A stretch of DNA of 64,000 nucleotides from Sequoia sempervirens (Eukaryota; Streptophyta; Pinopsida; Cupressales; Cupressaceae), in the NCBI GenBank assembly GCA_007258455.2, contig VDFB02270651.1:704717360-704781359 (forward strand), written 5' to 3'. The notes beneath the pieces are model-generated. The model had not been told where the DNA came from, searched no databases, and worked only from the letters and a program-made list of their open reading frames with translations. The position numbers and the translations under genes were made by a program. This document shows, one piece after another, positions 36,321 to 47,728 of the stretch (positions within the stretch are counted from its first letter, which is position 1; each line of letters opens with the position of its first letter).

Positions 36321-36756
36321 ATTGTTGTACACCTAAAATATTGAGAGGGGGGTGAATCAATATTCTTTTAAACCACTTAAACATTTAAAAATTTATTCCA
36401 CATAGTATATTCAATTTGCAACAAGAAAGGAAAGCATGAAATAAACCATCAAAGAACATGATGCATGAACACCACATTTTTACATGGAAAACTCAAAATG
36501 GGAAAAACCACGATGAAGATTAGCTAACAATATATTATAACTATTTATAAGATATTATAGAAGTGCTCACTACAAGTGGAATCATTGTCCAAGTGGGCTC
36601 ACTACCCATTGAAAGAAGAAAATATGGAAGAGTTTGTGGAACAAAACCAAGATTTGAACTATTATAGTTGCATCTAATGTATGGATGAATTACAGTTCCA
36701 TTGAAGCTCAAAATACATACTTTACAAACTTCATACTGATCTGCATTAACACTTTA

Positions 36757-36928
36757 GGGTAAAAGTACAAAACTATGTCACACTTTTATAAAGGATATAT
36801 TTAAATTATCTAGAATGAATCTTACTAGATCATATGTTTGACCAAAATCAATTTTTAGTTATAAATACTAAAATTCACTTGTGCTGATAAGTTGGCCGAA
36901 AGTGTGACATAACTTTGTACTTTTACCC
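36757..36928 (+). mobile_element. 172-bp TIR DNA transposon (MITE-like)
   Basis: It starts GGGTAAAAGTACAAAACTAT and ends with the inverted counterpart ATAACTTTGTACTTTTACCC; the inverted repeats extend to about 30 bp with few mismatches. The sister LTR lacks it (TTAACTCTCTACTCTG near 30005), so it inserted after the Copia was in place. The region about 36800-36928 matches the right end of the larger element 59238-60203. No coding capacity. Superfamily unknown; I could not define a clean target duplication. Confidence 0.85.
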
Positions 36929-37540
36929 TCTACTCTACTCTATATTTGCCTTATACTCACATAATTTGCATAAAAAAATATACATAATACATAAATACAT
37001 CACAAAACATCAAAAAAGATCTTACATATATATCCACTTTATCCACAAACACCTACAACATCAATTAGGTCGACCTGTTGTATTATACAAAATATAACTT
37101 GGCAGTTCAACATACACACATACACATTGCTCACAAAGATTCAAGAATTATAACAAATAAAAATAGGTTGGTATGGACCCAAAATAGCTCCCAAGTAATG
37201 GATCAATACATGTTCAAACTCCACAATACTCAAAACATATTAGGTCAGCACCGATAATGATCTAATATCAAAATTTTCCAACTATACAACCACAAATAAA
37301 CACCCTAACCTCCAAACTCTATGTCACTTGGAATATAGGCACCATTGACACCTATCAACATTCTCATAAATCTGTAAAGCCATATTCCAATCCATCAAGA
37401 AGTATGGATTCACTAAAACATGAACACTGAAATGGAAACCTTTTCTATTGCCAAATAGTTTTTTCACTTATAACTTCTTCACTAGAAGCCAAAACAATTT
37501 GAAACTCTAGATATAAGCTTCTATAACAACCAAGAAAATC

Positions 37541-37545
37541 ATATC
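37541..37545. repeat. Left target-site duplication ATATC
   Basis: ATATC precedes the first LTR of the composite. The same five bases (51352-51356) follow its last LTR. Both lie within the 5' LTR of the minus-strand Copia, where the 3' LTR near 30610 reads TATATCAAAATCACAGAG uninterrupted. Confidence 0.9.
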
Positions 37546-40339
37546 TATTACCCAATTTTTCTTTCAGCTCAATTAGGTAGAGTTAAGATAGCATGATGAT
37601 AAAATATAAAAGGTACACATTCAATTCTACTAAATTTCATTCATATGCACATAAGTAGTTATCAAATAAATTGCATTTTATTATGCAAATGTATACAAGA
37701 GAAAGATTGCACAAGTTTTGCATAAATGTTGTCTTTTATTGATAATTACAAATGTATGGTGTCCCACACAAGCCACGGGAATAACTTTTTCAATAAAAAG
37801 TAAGACATAAACTATACATTTGAAGAAATAGAAAACAAAGAGCATATGGAGAGAGTAGGGATCTGTCATTGCTTGAATGATGAATCCCAAGTTGAATTTT
37901 TGCATCCTCGCTTTAGTACCTCTTGCTTGGTTGCTCTATAAGTTCACCTCCTACTACTTGAAATGCCTGCAAGAGATTAGAAAAGTTGTGTTAGAGCTCG
38001 CGATCCATATTCTTTGCATATGCTACATCAAAAAATATATAGTATACCCTTATAAGGCATTGAAATAGTTTTTGAAATATCGCAGATATCCATAAAGCAA
38101 AAGAGTATCATCAATCATCATGAAGCATCATTGGAAGACTTTAGCTTCACTATTTTTTATCTAACATGTTTTTTCATTGTGTAGGTATAGGTGAAATTTT
38201 CATTGCTATATTATTTTCATTTGACATCATAACATGTGGAGTAAAATGGGCTCCCACAAGGGTTGATCCCAGCATGCTGCCCTCTTGGTTTTTAAGAGGG
38301 ATAGTAGTGTAAACTCATCATACTTGTCAACCTTGAGCAAGCACTCATCACCCATGATAGTGAGTTGATAGACATCACTATCATAAATGAAAGGTATTCA
38401 CTCAATGAAACCATAATCATTAAGGACTGTGATTGGATAAATGACAAGTAGAGTATATTAGTATAAATTCAAAGGAAATGAAGACACTCCATTAGGGTCC
38501 TGATAGATGGAACAATTTCAATGCATAGTCCTTGAGGCATATTAAGGGTATACTATGATGGATATAATAATAAAATAATACAAACATCTAGAATAGAAAC
38601 TAAGAATGCGTGCTTGTTTGGTGAACTTTGTGTGATGAATTAGAAAATCAATCTAGAAGTTACAATGAAAAACTAGTTTCTATGTCCATTTTACAATTTC
38701 TCATGGTACCTTAAGCAATGCTAAAGGAGGAAAATATGTATATCTATTTATATTTCACTATAGAAGAATAAAATCATTCTTTGTAGTGGAAAAACCTTCT
38801 ATCCAAGAGCAACAACAATGCTCTTTATATCATAATAGTGGTTGATATAATGTACTGTGAACATAGGAAAAGTTCAATGTTCTTATACACCAAACCTAAG
38901 GCAAAGTCATCATGGGGATATCATGTTTCAATGATAGAGATATTACAGTGGGCTTTGATATTTTTAGGAGTGGAGGCCATGTTATCTAAAGTGCGGTCAT
39001 TAAATGCTTTCAATAATATTGTTCAATGGTAGTGTTGTTTTGGGCATCCATGCAACTATGACAGTGTTTGTAGCTAAGGATAGTTTGAGCTTTAGATTCA
39101 TTCATTATTTTTCCTTTAATTGTAATTGTTGCAATCATGTTACAAAAGAAAAGCCTCATGTCTTCATCAATTAGTGACTAGATTCATGGCATAAAGGATA
39201 CATATTTGCATTTTTTGTTAGAGGATGGGGTTTGAGAAGGCAAGTCAAAAATGGATAGTGAGTCTAAAGACTCAAGGTTTTTTGTAATGGATAGTGACAT
39301 TCATTCCAAGAGCAGCAATAACATTCATGATAGTATCATCATGACAAAGAATGGACATGATAGTCAAGTTTGTTGACCTCGCTGATGAATAAGAACTGGA
39401 GGGCCACCAATTTTACAAATGTTGTGATATATGTTATTATGGTCGACACAGGAGGCTAAAGAATTACATAATGATAAGGATTCTTTTCTATTCTAGGCAT
39501 TGGAGAGTTACCAAAATTGTTTAGTTAATGAACTTAACCAAGGAATAGTTCGGCATAGAGGGATTCTTCAACAATGCATAATACAATGAAGAGAAACAAA
39601 GATAGAGCCACGACTTGTAGTGGGTTTTTGAAACCCAAAAACTTTCGAATATCAAAACTCGAGATATGAAAATATAGAATGTATTCAAAGAGAATACCTC
39701 GGTCTATACATGAAATGAAATGAAACATGAAGAAAATGAAATTAACTTCATTATTTTTCTGCCACAATCAAGTGAGAAAGTTGCCTTTTCTTTCACAACA
39801 AGGGAAAAACACAATATTTTATTGCAAAAATGCCTTACCCACGTTCTCCCAGCTTGTATCAATGTAGGAAGTCTTTGGTTTGAAACTCCAAACCCTAGCA
39901 TGGTAGCACAACAGAGAAGCTATGAAATGAAATGAAGATGCAAAGAGAAAAGCAAATATGGTCGAGTTTTGTCTTTTAGGGTTTCTAGAAAGCCTTATTT
40001 GGTAGACCCTCAAATAGGTATTTTAACTTTTGTTTTAACATATATTGCATAAAACTAATACCCACGTGTATTAGTAAGCCTTGGTTCTCTTTTCATGCTT
40101 TGAAAAGTATAAGTCAAGTTTCCTTTTTGCATACATCTTTCAACACATGGTCAACCTTTGTTTTGCATTAAATTTGAAAATGTAAGCACATTATTGAAGT
40201 GATAAAATTATAAGTTACTTTATTTAATGTTGCATTTAATGCAAGATAAAGATGCATTTACCTTCAAGATATGGTCAAAGGGGTTTATTGAGGGTTGATG
40301 ACTTATGCCAAGCATATAGGGGAGGTTGGAGGAAGTTGA

Positions 40340-40347
40340 TATAAAAG
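40340..40347 (+). promoter_or_regulatory. TATA box of the composite's LTR A
   Basis: TATAAAAG at 40340-40347. The corresponding place in LTR B (about 46530) reads TAGACAAG, so LTR B has lost it; LTR C lacks the whole segment. Only LTR A would keep this promoter core. Confidence 0.55.
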
Positions 40348-40508
40348 TGCCAAGAATATAGGGGTTGTTTTGACTTGGTTTTGGAGGGAAATGAGAGCAT
40401 CTAGGAGCAATTTTTTATGCCTTTATTATAGGTGAGGTCAAGGCTTGACCTTTTCTTCACCTTTGAGGATTTTTGGAGTTGGTTTAGGGGCTAGATTTTA
40501 GGATTTTT

Positions 40509-40555
40509 GGTTATGCACGATCAAGAGAGTTTGTAGTCCCTATTTTTGTGCAACC
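40509..40555 (+). other. Potential stem-loop in LTR A
   Basis: GGTTATGCAC at 40509-40518 can pair with GTGCAACC at 40548-40555 (two bases bulged). It lies about 160 bp after TATA, so it would be in the 5' leader of the RNA. The LTR B copy at 46701-46747 also has an inner GGGA/TCCC stem. Confidence 0.45.
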
Positions 40556-41274
40556 ATTTTAAAAAGCATTAGTAACTTCAAAATTCATTTTTGAAGTTAG
40601 TTCTTATCATTATCTTTTGTCTACATTGTGACTTTTGAAGTCCTTTTCAGCAGGAGATAGTATTTTGAAACTCATTTTGGATAGACATGTATAGTAGTTT
40701 ACACCTTGGAGATCAATGAAGATAAGAAATTTTTGCTTCTTAATTTTTTTGTTCTATTGTGTGCATTTGAATGATTGATGCAATTACATGTGAAGTTGTC
40801 TCATTCCTTTTTGTTGTGTATCATTAGTAGCACCTTTGTGTAGAAATTATATGTATTTGTGGGTTATAAGTTGTGTTGAGATGCAAGTGATTCGAGTTGT
40901 GAAAATTATTTTTTCCTTCTAGGATTGTATGCATTATATCCCCCTTATGAAATATTGATGCAAAGGCATATAAGTTTTGAATTGTGCATGTCAAGCTTTG
41001 TTATTGATTAAAAATGTGTGTGCAAATAATTTGTGCAAGTTTTAGGTAATCAAATTTGGTGTGTCACCCTTAGTCATAGGTTTTATTTTATGTAATCTTT
41101 CTTACCCTTTTCCCAACAAGAAGTAGTTTTTAGGTGAGTACCATAAGAGCCAACTTACTTTGGAGGTTATTTTCTACTTTAGGTGACCCACAGCCTTAGA
41201 AAAGTTACCATGATGTACCTATATGCTATGTTTTGCAACTTAGCAGGGGCGCAATATTGAGTGACAACAATTTT

Positions 41275-41292
41275 TGACATGCCCGATGGGAC
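41275..41292 (+). other. Candidate primer-binding site, internal 1
   Basis: TGACATGCCCGATGGGAC begins five bases after LTR A. The second copy (47464-47481) is TGGCATGCCTGATGGGAC. Both look like CpG-decayed forms of a GC-rich TGGCGTGCC-type site. I cannot assign the tRNA. Confidence 0.5.
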
Positions 41293-41540
41293 TCGCTCGA
41301 TGAACTTCTCATCAAAATGCTGAGAGATTTGGTGTTTCTCTCAGTATTATTATCCTTTGGAGGAAATATAAGCAACACCATGGTGACTCTAATCACAAAT
41401 CTATTGGTTTAAGCAGACTAAGTGTTTAAAATATTATCAAATATTTTGTTATAAGTATGTACATAATTTTTGAATCAGACCTAGTTTTCTTATTTTCAAA
41501 GAATATTCCATGTTTTTCTAGATCATTTTAATGATCTGGC

Positions 41541-43491
41541 ATGACCAAATACCATGGAGACTATGATTTGTCTCCTCCATTTTACCAAACAATAGTTTGT
41601 ATACCTTCTTAGCAGCCATATCAGATTGAGAACCCTGCTGGTTTTATCCCAAATAACTCTATCATAGCAGGATATTCTCACTCATAACATGCTTGCCAAC
41701 CTCCCACCCCTGCTCAACTTTCCTAACAATCTATCCATGCCTATAATCATTTGCAAGAAGATCATTTTTCTCATGGCTAGCATGACTACTCTCTGGATCA
41801 ACCTCAAGATGCTAACAACATCAATGTCAAGGAGATAGAATTAGATTTATAGAGGAAATTAGAGGCTATCACAAAAGAGGAGTATAATATGCAACTGGAA
41901 GAGCTTGCTCATCAAGCTCATATTCATCAAAAGGAGGTGGAGGCACAAAGGTATGAACATGAGATTCTTGATAGACAAGATGCAACCAAAGAAGAACAAA
42001 TAAAACAGTTGCTTGCACAAGTACAAAGGTATGAAACACAGTCAGTGCCTTGCATTCCTTGCTTTAGTTCAACTCTTCCTATAATAAAGAATCATCCTTT
42101 GAACAAAGAGGTTTCCAAGTCAAAAATTCCTATTTTTAAACAAGAAAAGCCTTTTGAATCCTCAAGTAAGTCTCCTTGTGGAATGCTCTTTCAATCGAAC
42201 AGCCAATTCATAACCAAGAGAAATCCATAATGTCGGATAATTAGCTTAGCAATGAGCATTTTTATCCTACTTTGTCAATTAAACCCTTTTTTCGTCCCAC
42301 CATCTCCCTTTTCAAAGGAGGACCATTATATGGAGAGAAAATGAAGGCTATGTAGGTGAAGAGGAGCATATTTCAAGTGAGGATGATGAAGGAATAAGTA
42401 TTTGTAGCCCCTTTTGTGACATTAAATTAGAAAAATCAGACTTGTTGCAAGAAGATAATGAGCATGATCAGCTTGGACATCAATTTAATAGACAAGAGAG
42501 CAATTTTTTTGAAGCAAAAGAGGAACTAACTACTGTTCAAGAACCGTTATGTGAGCTAAAAGAAAAAAAAGTGACCATGGAGTAGGAGGAAGAATATGGT
42601 CTTGATGTGGAGGAATCTATTCTCTCAAGTCAAGAAACTTCTCATGAAGTTGATTTGCAAGATCTTAGCTAGTCGGAGAAGCTTCCTTTTTGTTGTAAAG
42701 AAGAGAATGAGGCTGATATATCAATTGAAAATTTGTTGGAAGAGGCTATCTCATTGTTTGAACATTTTCCTTCCTTCATTGAGGAAGAAAATCCTGATTT
42801 GGAGTGTACCTCCTTGGGTAATAATGAGGAATTTGAGATTGGACCAGTTGTTCCTAACAGCCTTCCAAGAGCTGATAGCTTTGATGAGTTATTAGCTATC
42901 CTAATGGAAGAGGATGGTCCATTGACCATGGAGGAGGAATCAACATGGCAAGTTATCATGCAAGGTGGAGACAATGATGTTATTTCTAATAATTCAAATT
43001 GTCTTCTTTCTTGTCCAAACTTAGCCATGAAATAGGAAAACCATGAAAAAAAGGAAAAAAGGTTTGAAGAATGCAGCCATGATAACATTATATCAGTCTT
43101 TTTAGGTTATTTAAAAGAAGAAGAAAATAATGAAGTTCAAAATCAGTTGCTTGTACCAGAAGAGCACCATGAGAGTAAAATGAAGGAGACCATCACACCA
43201 AAAGAAGGAAAAGAATTAACTCATCCATAGCTTTCAAGGGGATGTCCTATCAGAAATTTAACTATGATGGAGACCAACAATGCATCACAGGTCATTCTTG
43301 CACCCAAGCATGAGGATTCTAATGAAGGAAAGCATACCCAACTGTCCTATCCACTTCAAGACAACACGAATGGTCAACATAAGTGGGTAAGTGGATTTGT
43401 TTTCTCCATTCAAGAGGAATTGCAACAGTTGGTTAAACCTCAATCATTTCTCCACTTCCTCTTCGATGCTCACAAACATATGGAGCATTGA
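41541..43491 (+). pseudogene. Acidic ORF of the composite, copy 1, unknown function
   Basis: No known family recognised. The frame from ATG 41541 reads MTKYHGDYDLSPPFYQ, then a Gln/Asn/Pro-rich segment. A coiled coil follows (about 41890-42030; EELAHQAHIHQKEVEAQRYE, EEQIKQLLAQVQRYE), then a long acidic region (42330-43030; SSEDDEGISICSPFCDIK, EELTTVQEPLCELKE, LLEEAISLFEHFPSFIEEEN, FDELLAILMEEDGPLTMEEE) and a C-terminus ending DAHKHMEH at 43491. There are stops at roughly 41670, 41729, 41854, 42585, 42672 and 43034 plus a frameshift near 42230-42330. Several stops are identical in copy 2. It might be a gag-like structural protein, judging by its single-ORF context, but no capsid or zinc-knuckle motif is visible. 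Confidence 0.6.
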
Positions 43492-43728
43492 AAGTATTAA
43501 AGAAAGGGAAACTACTTTCATGAACTATTTAATGATTTTGTTTAGGCAGTCCTTTCTTTAGTTAGTCTAGGTTAGGATAGGTTTTGTTTCATTTCCTCTA
43601 AGTGTTGTTTTGCATAGTTAGTCATTTTGCTATCAGTTTTTTGGTAGAATGAATAATATTTGAAGGTGTTATGCACTTTTTTTATGAGTTACAATAGTAT
43701 GCAAGACTTTTTTTGATGTCACAAAAAA

Positions 43729-46700
43729 TGTTACCTAATTTTTCTCTTAGCTCAATTAGGTAGAGCTGAGATAGCATGATGATAAAAGATAAAAGGTACA
43801 CATTCAATTCAGCTAAGTTTCATTCATATGCATAGTAGTAGTTATCAAATAAATTGCATTTTATTATGAAAATTTATACAAGAGAAAGATTGCACAAGTT
43901 TTGCATAAATGCTTTCTTTTATTGATAATTACAAATGTATGGTGTCCCACAGAAGCCATGGGAATAAATTTTTCCATACAATATAAGACATAAACTATAA
44001 ATATGAAGAAATAGAAAAGAAAGAGCATATGGAAAGAGTATAGATCCATCATTGCCTAAATGACGAATCCCAAGTTGAACTATTGCATCCTCGCTTCAGT
44101 CCCTCTCACTTGGTTGCTCTAGAAGTTGACCTACTACTACTTGAAATTCCTGCAAGAGATTAGAATTTTTTTTTAAAGCTCAAGATCCATATTCTCTGAT
44201 TATTTCTACATCAAAAAATATATAATCTACCCTTATAAGGCATTGAAACAATTTTTGGAGTATCACAAATATCCAAAAAGCAAAAGAGTATCATCAATCA
44301 TCATGAAGTATCATTGGAAGATTTTAGCTTCACTATTTTTTATCTAACATGTTTGTTCACTATGTAGGTATAGGTGAAATTTTCATTGTTGGGTTATTTT
44401 CATTTGACATCATAGCATGTGGAGTAAAATGGGCTCCCACAAGGGTTGAGCCCAACATGCTATCCTATTGGTTTTTAATAGGGATAGTAGTGTAAACTCA
44501 TCATACTTGTCAACCCTGAGCATGTACTCATCACCCATGATAGTGAGTTTATAGACATCACTATCATAAATAAAAGATATTCACTCAATGAAACCATAAT
44601 CATCAAGGACTGTGATTGGATAAATGGCAGCAGGCAGAGTACATCAATATAAAGTCAAAGGAAATGAAGACACTCCATTAGGGTCTTGATAGATGGAACA
44701 ATGTCAATGCATATTACTTGAGGCATATTAAGGGTCTACTATGATGGATATAATAATAAAAGAATACAAACATCCAAAATAGAAACTAATAACACATGCT
44801 TCTTTGGTGAACTTTGTGTGATGAATTAGCCAATCAATGATAGAAGTTACAATACAAAACTAGTTTCTATGTCCATTCTACAATTTCTCATGGTACCTTA
44901 ACCAATGCTAAAGGAGGAAAATATGTATATCTGTTTATCTTTCACTATAGAAGAATAAAATCATTGTTTGTAGTGACAAAACCTTCTATCCAAGAGCAAC
45001 AACAATGCTCTTATATCATAATAGTGGTTGATATAAGGTATTGTGAACAGAGGACAAGTTCAATTTTCTTATGCACCAAACCTAAGAAAAAGTCATCATG
45101 GGGATATCATGTTTCAGTGATAGAGATAAATTACAGTGGGATTTGACATTTTTAGGGGTGGAGGCCATGTGATCTGAAGTGCAATCATTAAATTCTTTCA
45201 ATAATATTGTTCAATGATAGTGTTGTTTTGGGTGTCCATGCAATTATGCCAGTGTTTGAAGCTAAGGATAGTTTGAGATTTAGATTCATTCATTATCATG
45301 CCTTTAACTGCAATTGTTTCAATAATTTTATGAAAACAAAACCTCGTGTCTTCATAAGTTAGTGACTAGAGTCATGGCATAAAGGATACATATTTTCATT
45401 TTTTGTTAGAGGATGGGGTTTGAGAAGGAAAGTAAAAAATGTATAGTGAGTCTGAAGACTCAAGATTTTTTGTAATGGATAGTGACATTCAGTCCAAGAG
45501 CAGCAATAACATTCATGACAGTATCATCATGACAAAGAATGGACATGAAATTCAAGTTTGTTGACCTTGCTGATGAATAAGAACAAGAGGGTCACCGATT
45601 TTACAAATATGTTGTGATATATGTTATTGTGGTCGACACAAGAGGATAAAATATTGCAGAATGATACAGATTCTTTTCTATTCTAGGCACTAGAGAGTTA
45701 CCAACATTGTTTAGTTAATTAAGTTAACCAAGGAACAGTTCGACATTGAGGGAGCCTTCAAGAATACATAACAAAGTGAAGAGAAACAAAGATAGAGCCA
45801 TGTCTTGCAGTGGGTTTTTGAAACCTAGAAACTTGCGAATATGAAAACTCGGGATATGAAAATCCAAAATTCCTTCAAAGAGAAGCCCTTGGCCTATACA
45901 TGAAATGAAATAAAACATGAAAAAAATGAAAGTAACTTCATTCTTTTTCTACCACGATCAAGTGAGAAAGTTTCCTTTTCTTTCACAATAAGGGGAAAAC
46001 ATGGTATTTTATTGAAAAAAATACTTACCCGCATTCTCCTAGCTTATATCGATGCAACAAGTCTTCAGTTTGAAACTCCAAACCCTAGCATGGTGGCATA
46101 GTAGAGAAGCTATGAAATGAAATGAAGATGTAAAGAGAAAAGCAAATGTGGTAGAGTTTTGTCTTTTAGGGTTTCCAGAAAGTCCTATTTGGTAGACCCT
46201 CAAATAAGTATTTTTACATTTTGCTTTAACAAATATTGCATAAAACTAATGCCCTTGTGTATTAGTATACCTTGATTCTCTTTTCATGCATTGAAAAGTA
46301 TAAGTCAAGTTTCCTTTTTTGCATACATCTTTCAACACATGGTCGACCTTTGTTTTGCATTAAATTTGAAAACGTAAGCACATTATTCAAGTGATAAAAT
46401 TATAAGTTACTTTATTTAATGTTGCATTTAATGCAAGATAAAGATGCATTTACCTTCAAGATATGGTCAAATGGGTTTATTGAGGGTTGATGACTTATGG
46501 AAAGCATATAGGGGAGGTTGAAGGAAGTTGATAGACAAGTGCCAAGAATATAGGGGTTGTTTTGACTTGGTTTTGGAGGGATATGAGAGCACATAGGAGC
46601 AATTTTTGATGCCTTTATGATAGGTGAGGTCAAGGCTTGACCTTTTCTTCACCTTTGAGGTTTTTTGGAGTTGGTTTAGGGGCTAGATTTTAGGCTTTTT

Positions 46701-47458
46701 GGTTATGCACGACCAAGGGAGTTTTTAGTCCCTACTTTTGTGCAACCATTTTGAAAAGCATAAGTAACTTCAAAATTAATTTTTGAAATTAGTTCTTATC
46801 ATTATCTTTTGTCTACACTGTGACTTTTGAAGTCATTTTCAGCCGAAGATAGTATTTTGAAACTCATTTTGGATAGACATGTATAGCAGTTTACACCTTG
46901 GACATCAATGAAGATGAGCAATTTTTCCTTCTTGATTTTTTGTTCTATTGTGTGCATTTGAATGATTGACAGAATTACATGTGAAGTTATCTCATTCCTT
47001 ATTGTTGTGTATCGTTAGTAACACCTTTATGCAAAAAGTATATGTATTTTTAGGTTATAAGTTGTGTTGAGATGCAAGTGATTTGAGTTGTGAAAAGTAT
47101 TTTTTCCTTCTAGGATTGTATGCATTATATCCTCCTTATGAAATATTGATGCAAAGGCATATAAGTTTTGAGTTGTGCATGCCAAGCTTTGTTATTAATT
47201 GAAACTGTGTGTACAAAGAAGTTGTACAAGTTTTAGGTAATCAAATTTGGTGTGTCACCCTTAGTCATAGGTTTTATTTTATGCAATATTTCTTACCCTT
47301 TTCCCAACAAGAAGTAGTTTTTAGGTGAGTACCATAAGAGCCAACTTACTTTGGAGGTTCTTTTCTGCTTTAGGTGACTCACTGCCTTAGAAAAGTTACC
47401 ATGTTTCACCTATATGCTAAGTTTTGTAACTTAGCAGGGGAACAATATTGAGTGAACA
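43729..47458 (+). repeat. LTR B of the composite (3730 bp)
   Basis: It starts TGTTACCTAATTTTTC and ends GAGTGAACA; it is the shared middle LTR between the two internal domains. It is colinear with LTR A throughout, with scattered substitutions and small indels. No target duplication surrounds it: the left side is internal-1 sequence and the right side a PBS-like site. Its stem-loop copy is at 46701-46747. Confidence 0.9.
46701..46747 (+). other. Potential two-level stem-loop in LTR B
   Basis: Outer arms GGTTATGCAC and GTGCAACC; inner arms GGGA (46717-46720) and TCCC (46729-46732). The copy in LTR A keeps the outer arms but has GAGA on the left inner arm. Confidence 0.45.
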
Positions 47459-47463
47459 ATTTT

Positions 47464-47481
47464 TGGCATGCCTGATGGGAC
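47464..47481 (+). other. Candidate primer-binding site, internal 2
   Basis: TGGCATGCCTGATGGGAC begins five bases after LTR B, in the same place as 41275-41292 relative to LTR A. Confidence 0.5.
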
Positions 47482-47728
47482 TCATTCGATGAAATCATCA
47501 AAATGCTGAGAGATTTTGTGTTTCTCTTAGTATTATCAGCCTTTGGAGGCAATATAAGCAACACCGTGGCTACTCTAATCACAAATCTATTGGTTTAAGA
47601 AGACCAAGTGTTTAAAATATTATCAAAGATTCTACTATAAGTATGTACATAATTTTTGAATCAGACCTAGTTTTCTTATTTTCAAAGAATATTCCATGTT
47701 TTTCTAGCTCATTTTAATCATCTAGCAT

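Larger units (their letters stand above)
36323..37545 (-). repeat. Copia 5' LTR, 3' portion, minus strand
   Basis: Colinear with the LTR at 29599-30908, from the end (TGTTGTACACC on plus) to about 37540. It is interrupted at 37546 by the composite element and continues at 51357. It contains the 172-bp DNA transposon at 36757-36928. Confidence 0.9.
37546..41269 (+). repeat. LTR A of the composite (3724 bp)
   Basis: It starts TATTACCCAATTTTTC (the other two copies start TGTTAC, so the second base has mutated) and ends GAGTGACAACA. It is colinear with LTR B along its whole length. It holds a TATA box at 40340-40347 and a potential stem-loop at 40509-40555. ORFs on either strand inside it are not conserved in the other copy. 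Confidence 0.9.

Noticed and set aside
35140..36336. Plus-strand Ser/Phe/Leu-rich ORFs
   Set aside because: They are the complement of the minus-strand gag coiled coil and zinc knuckles, which are recognisable.
42669..43088. Minus-strand Ser-rich ORF, also found at 48902-49186
   Set aside because: It is conserved only because it is antisense to the acidic ORF of the composite, which has the better reading and PBS-consistent direction.
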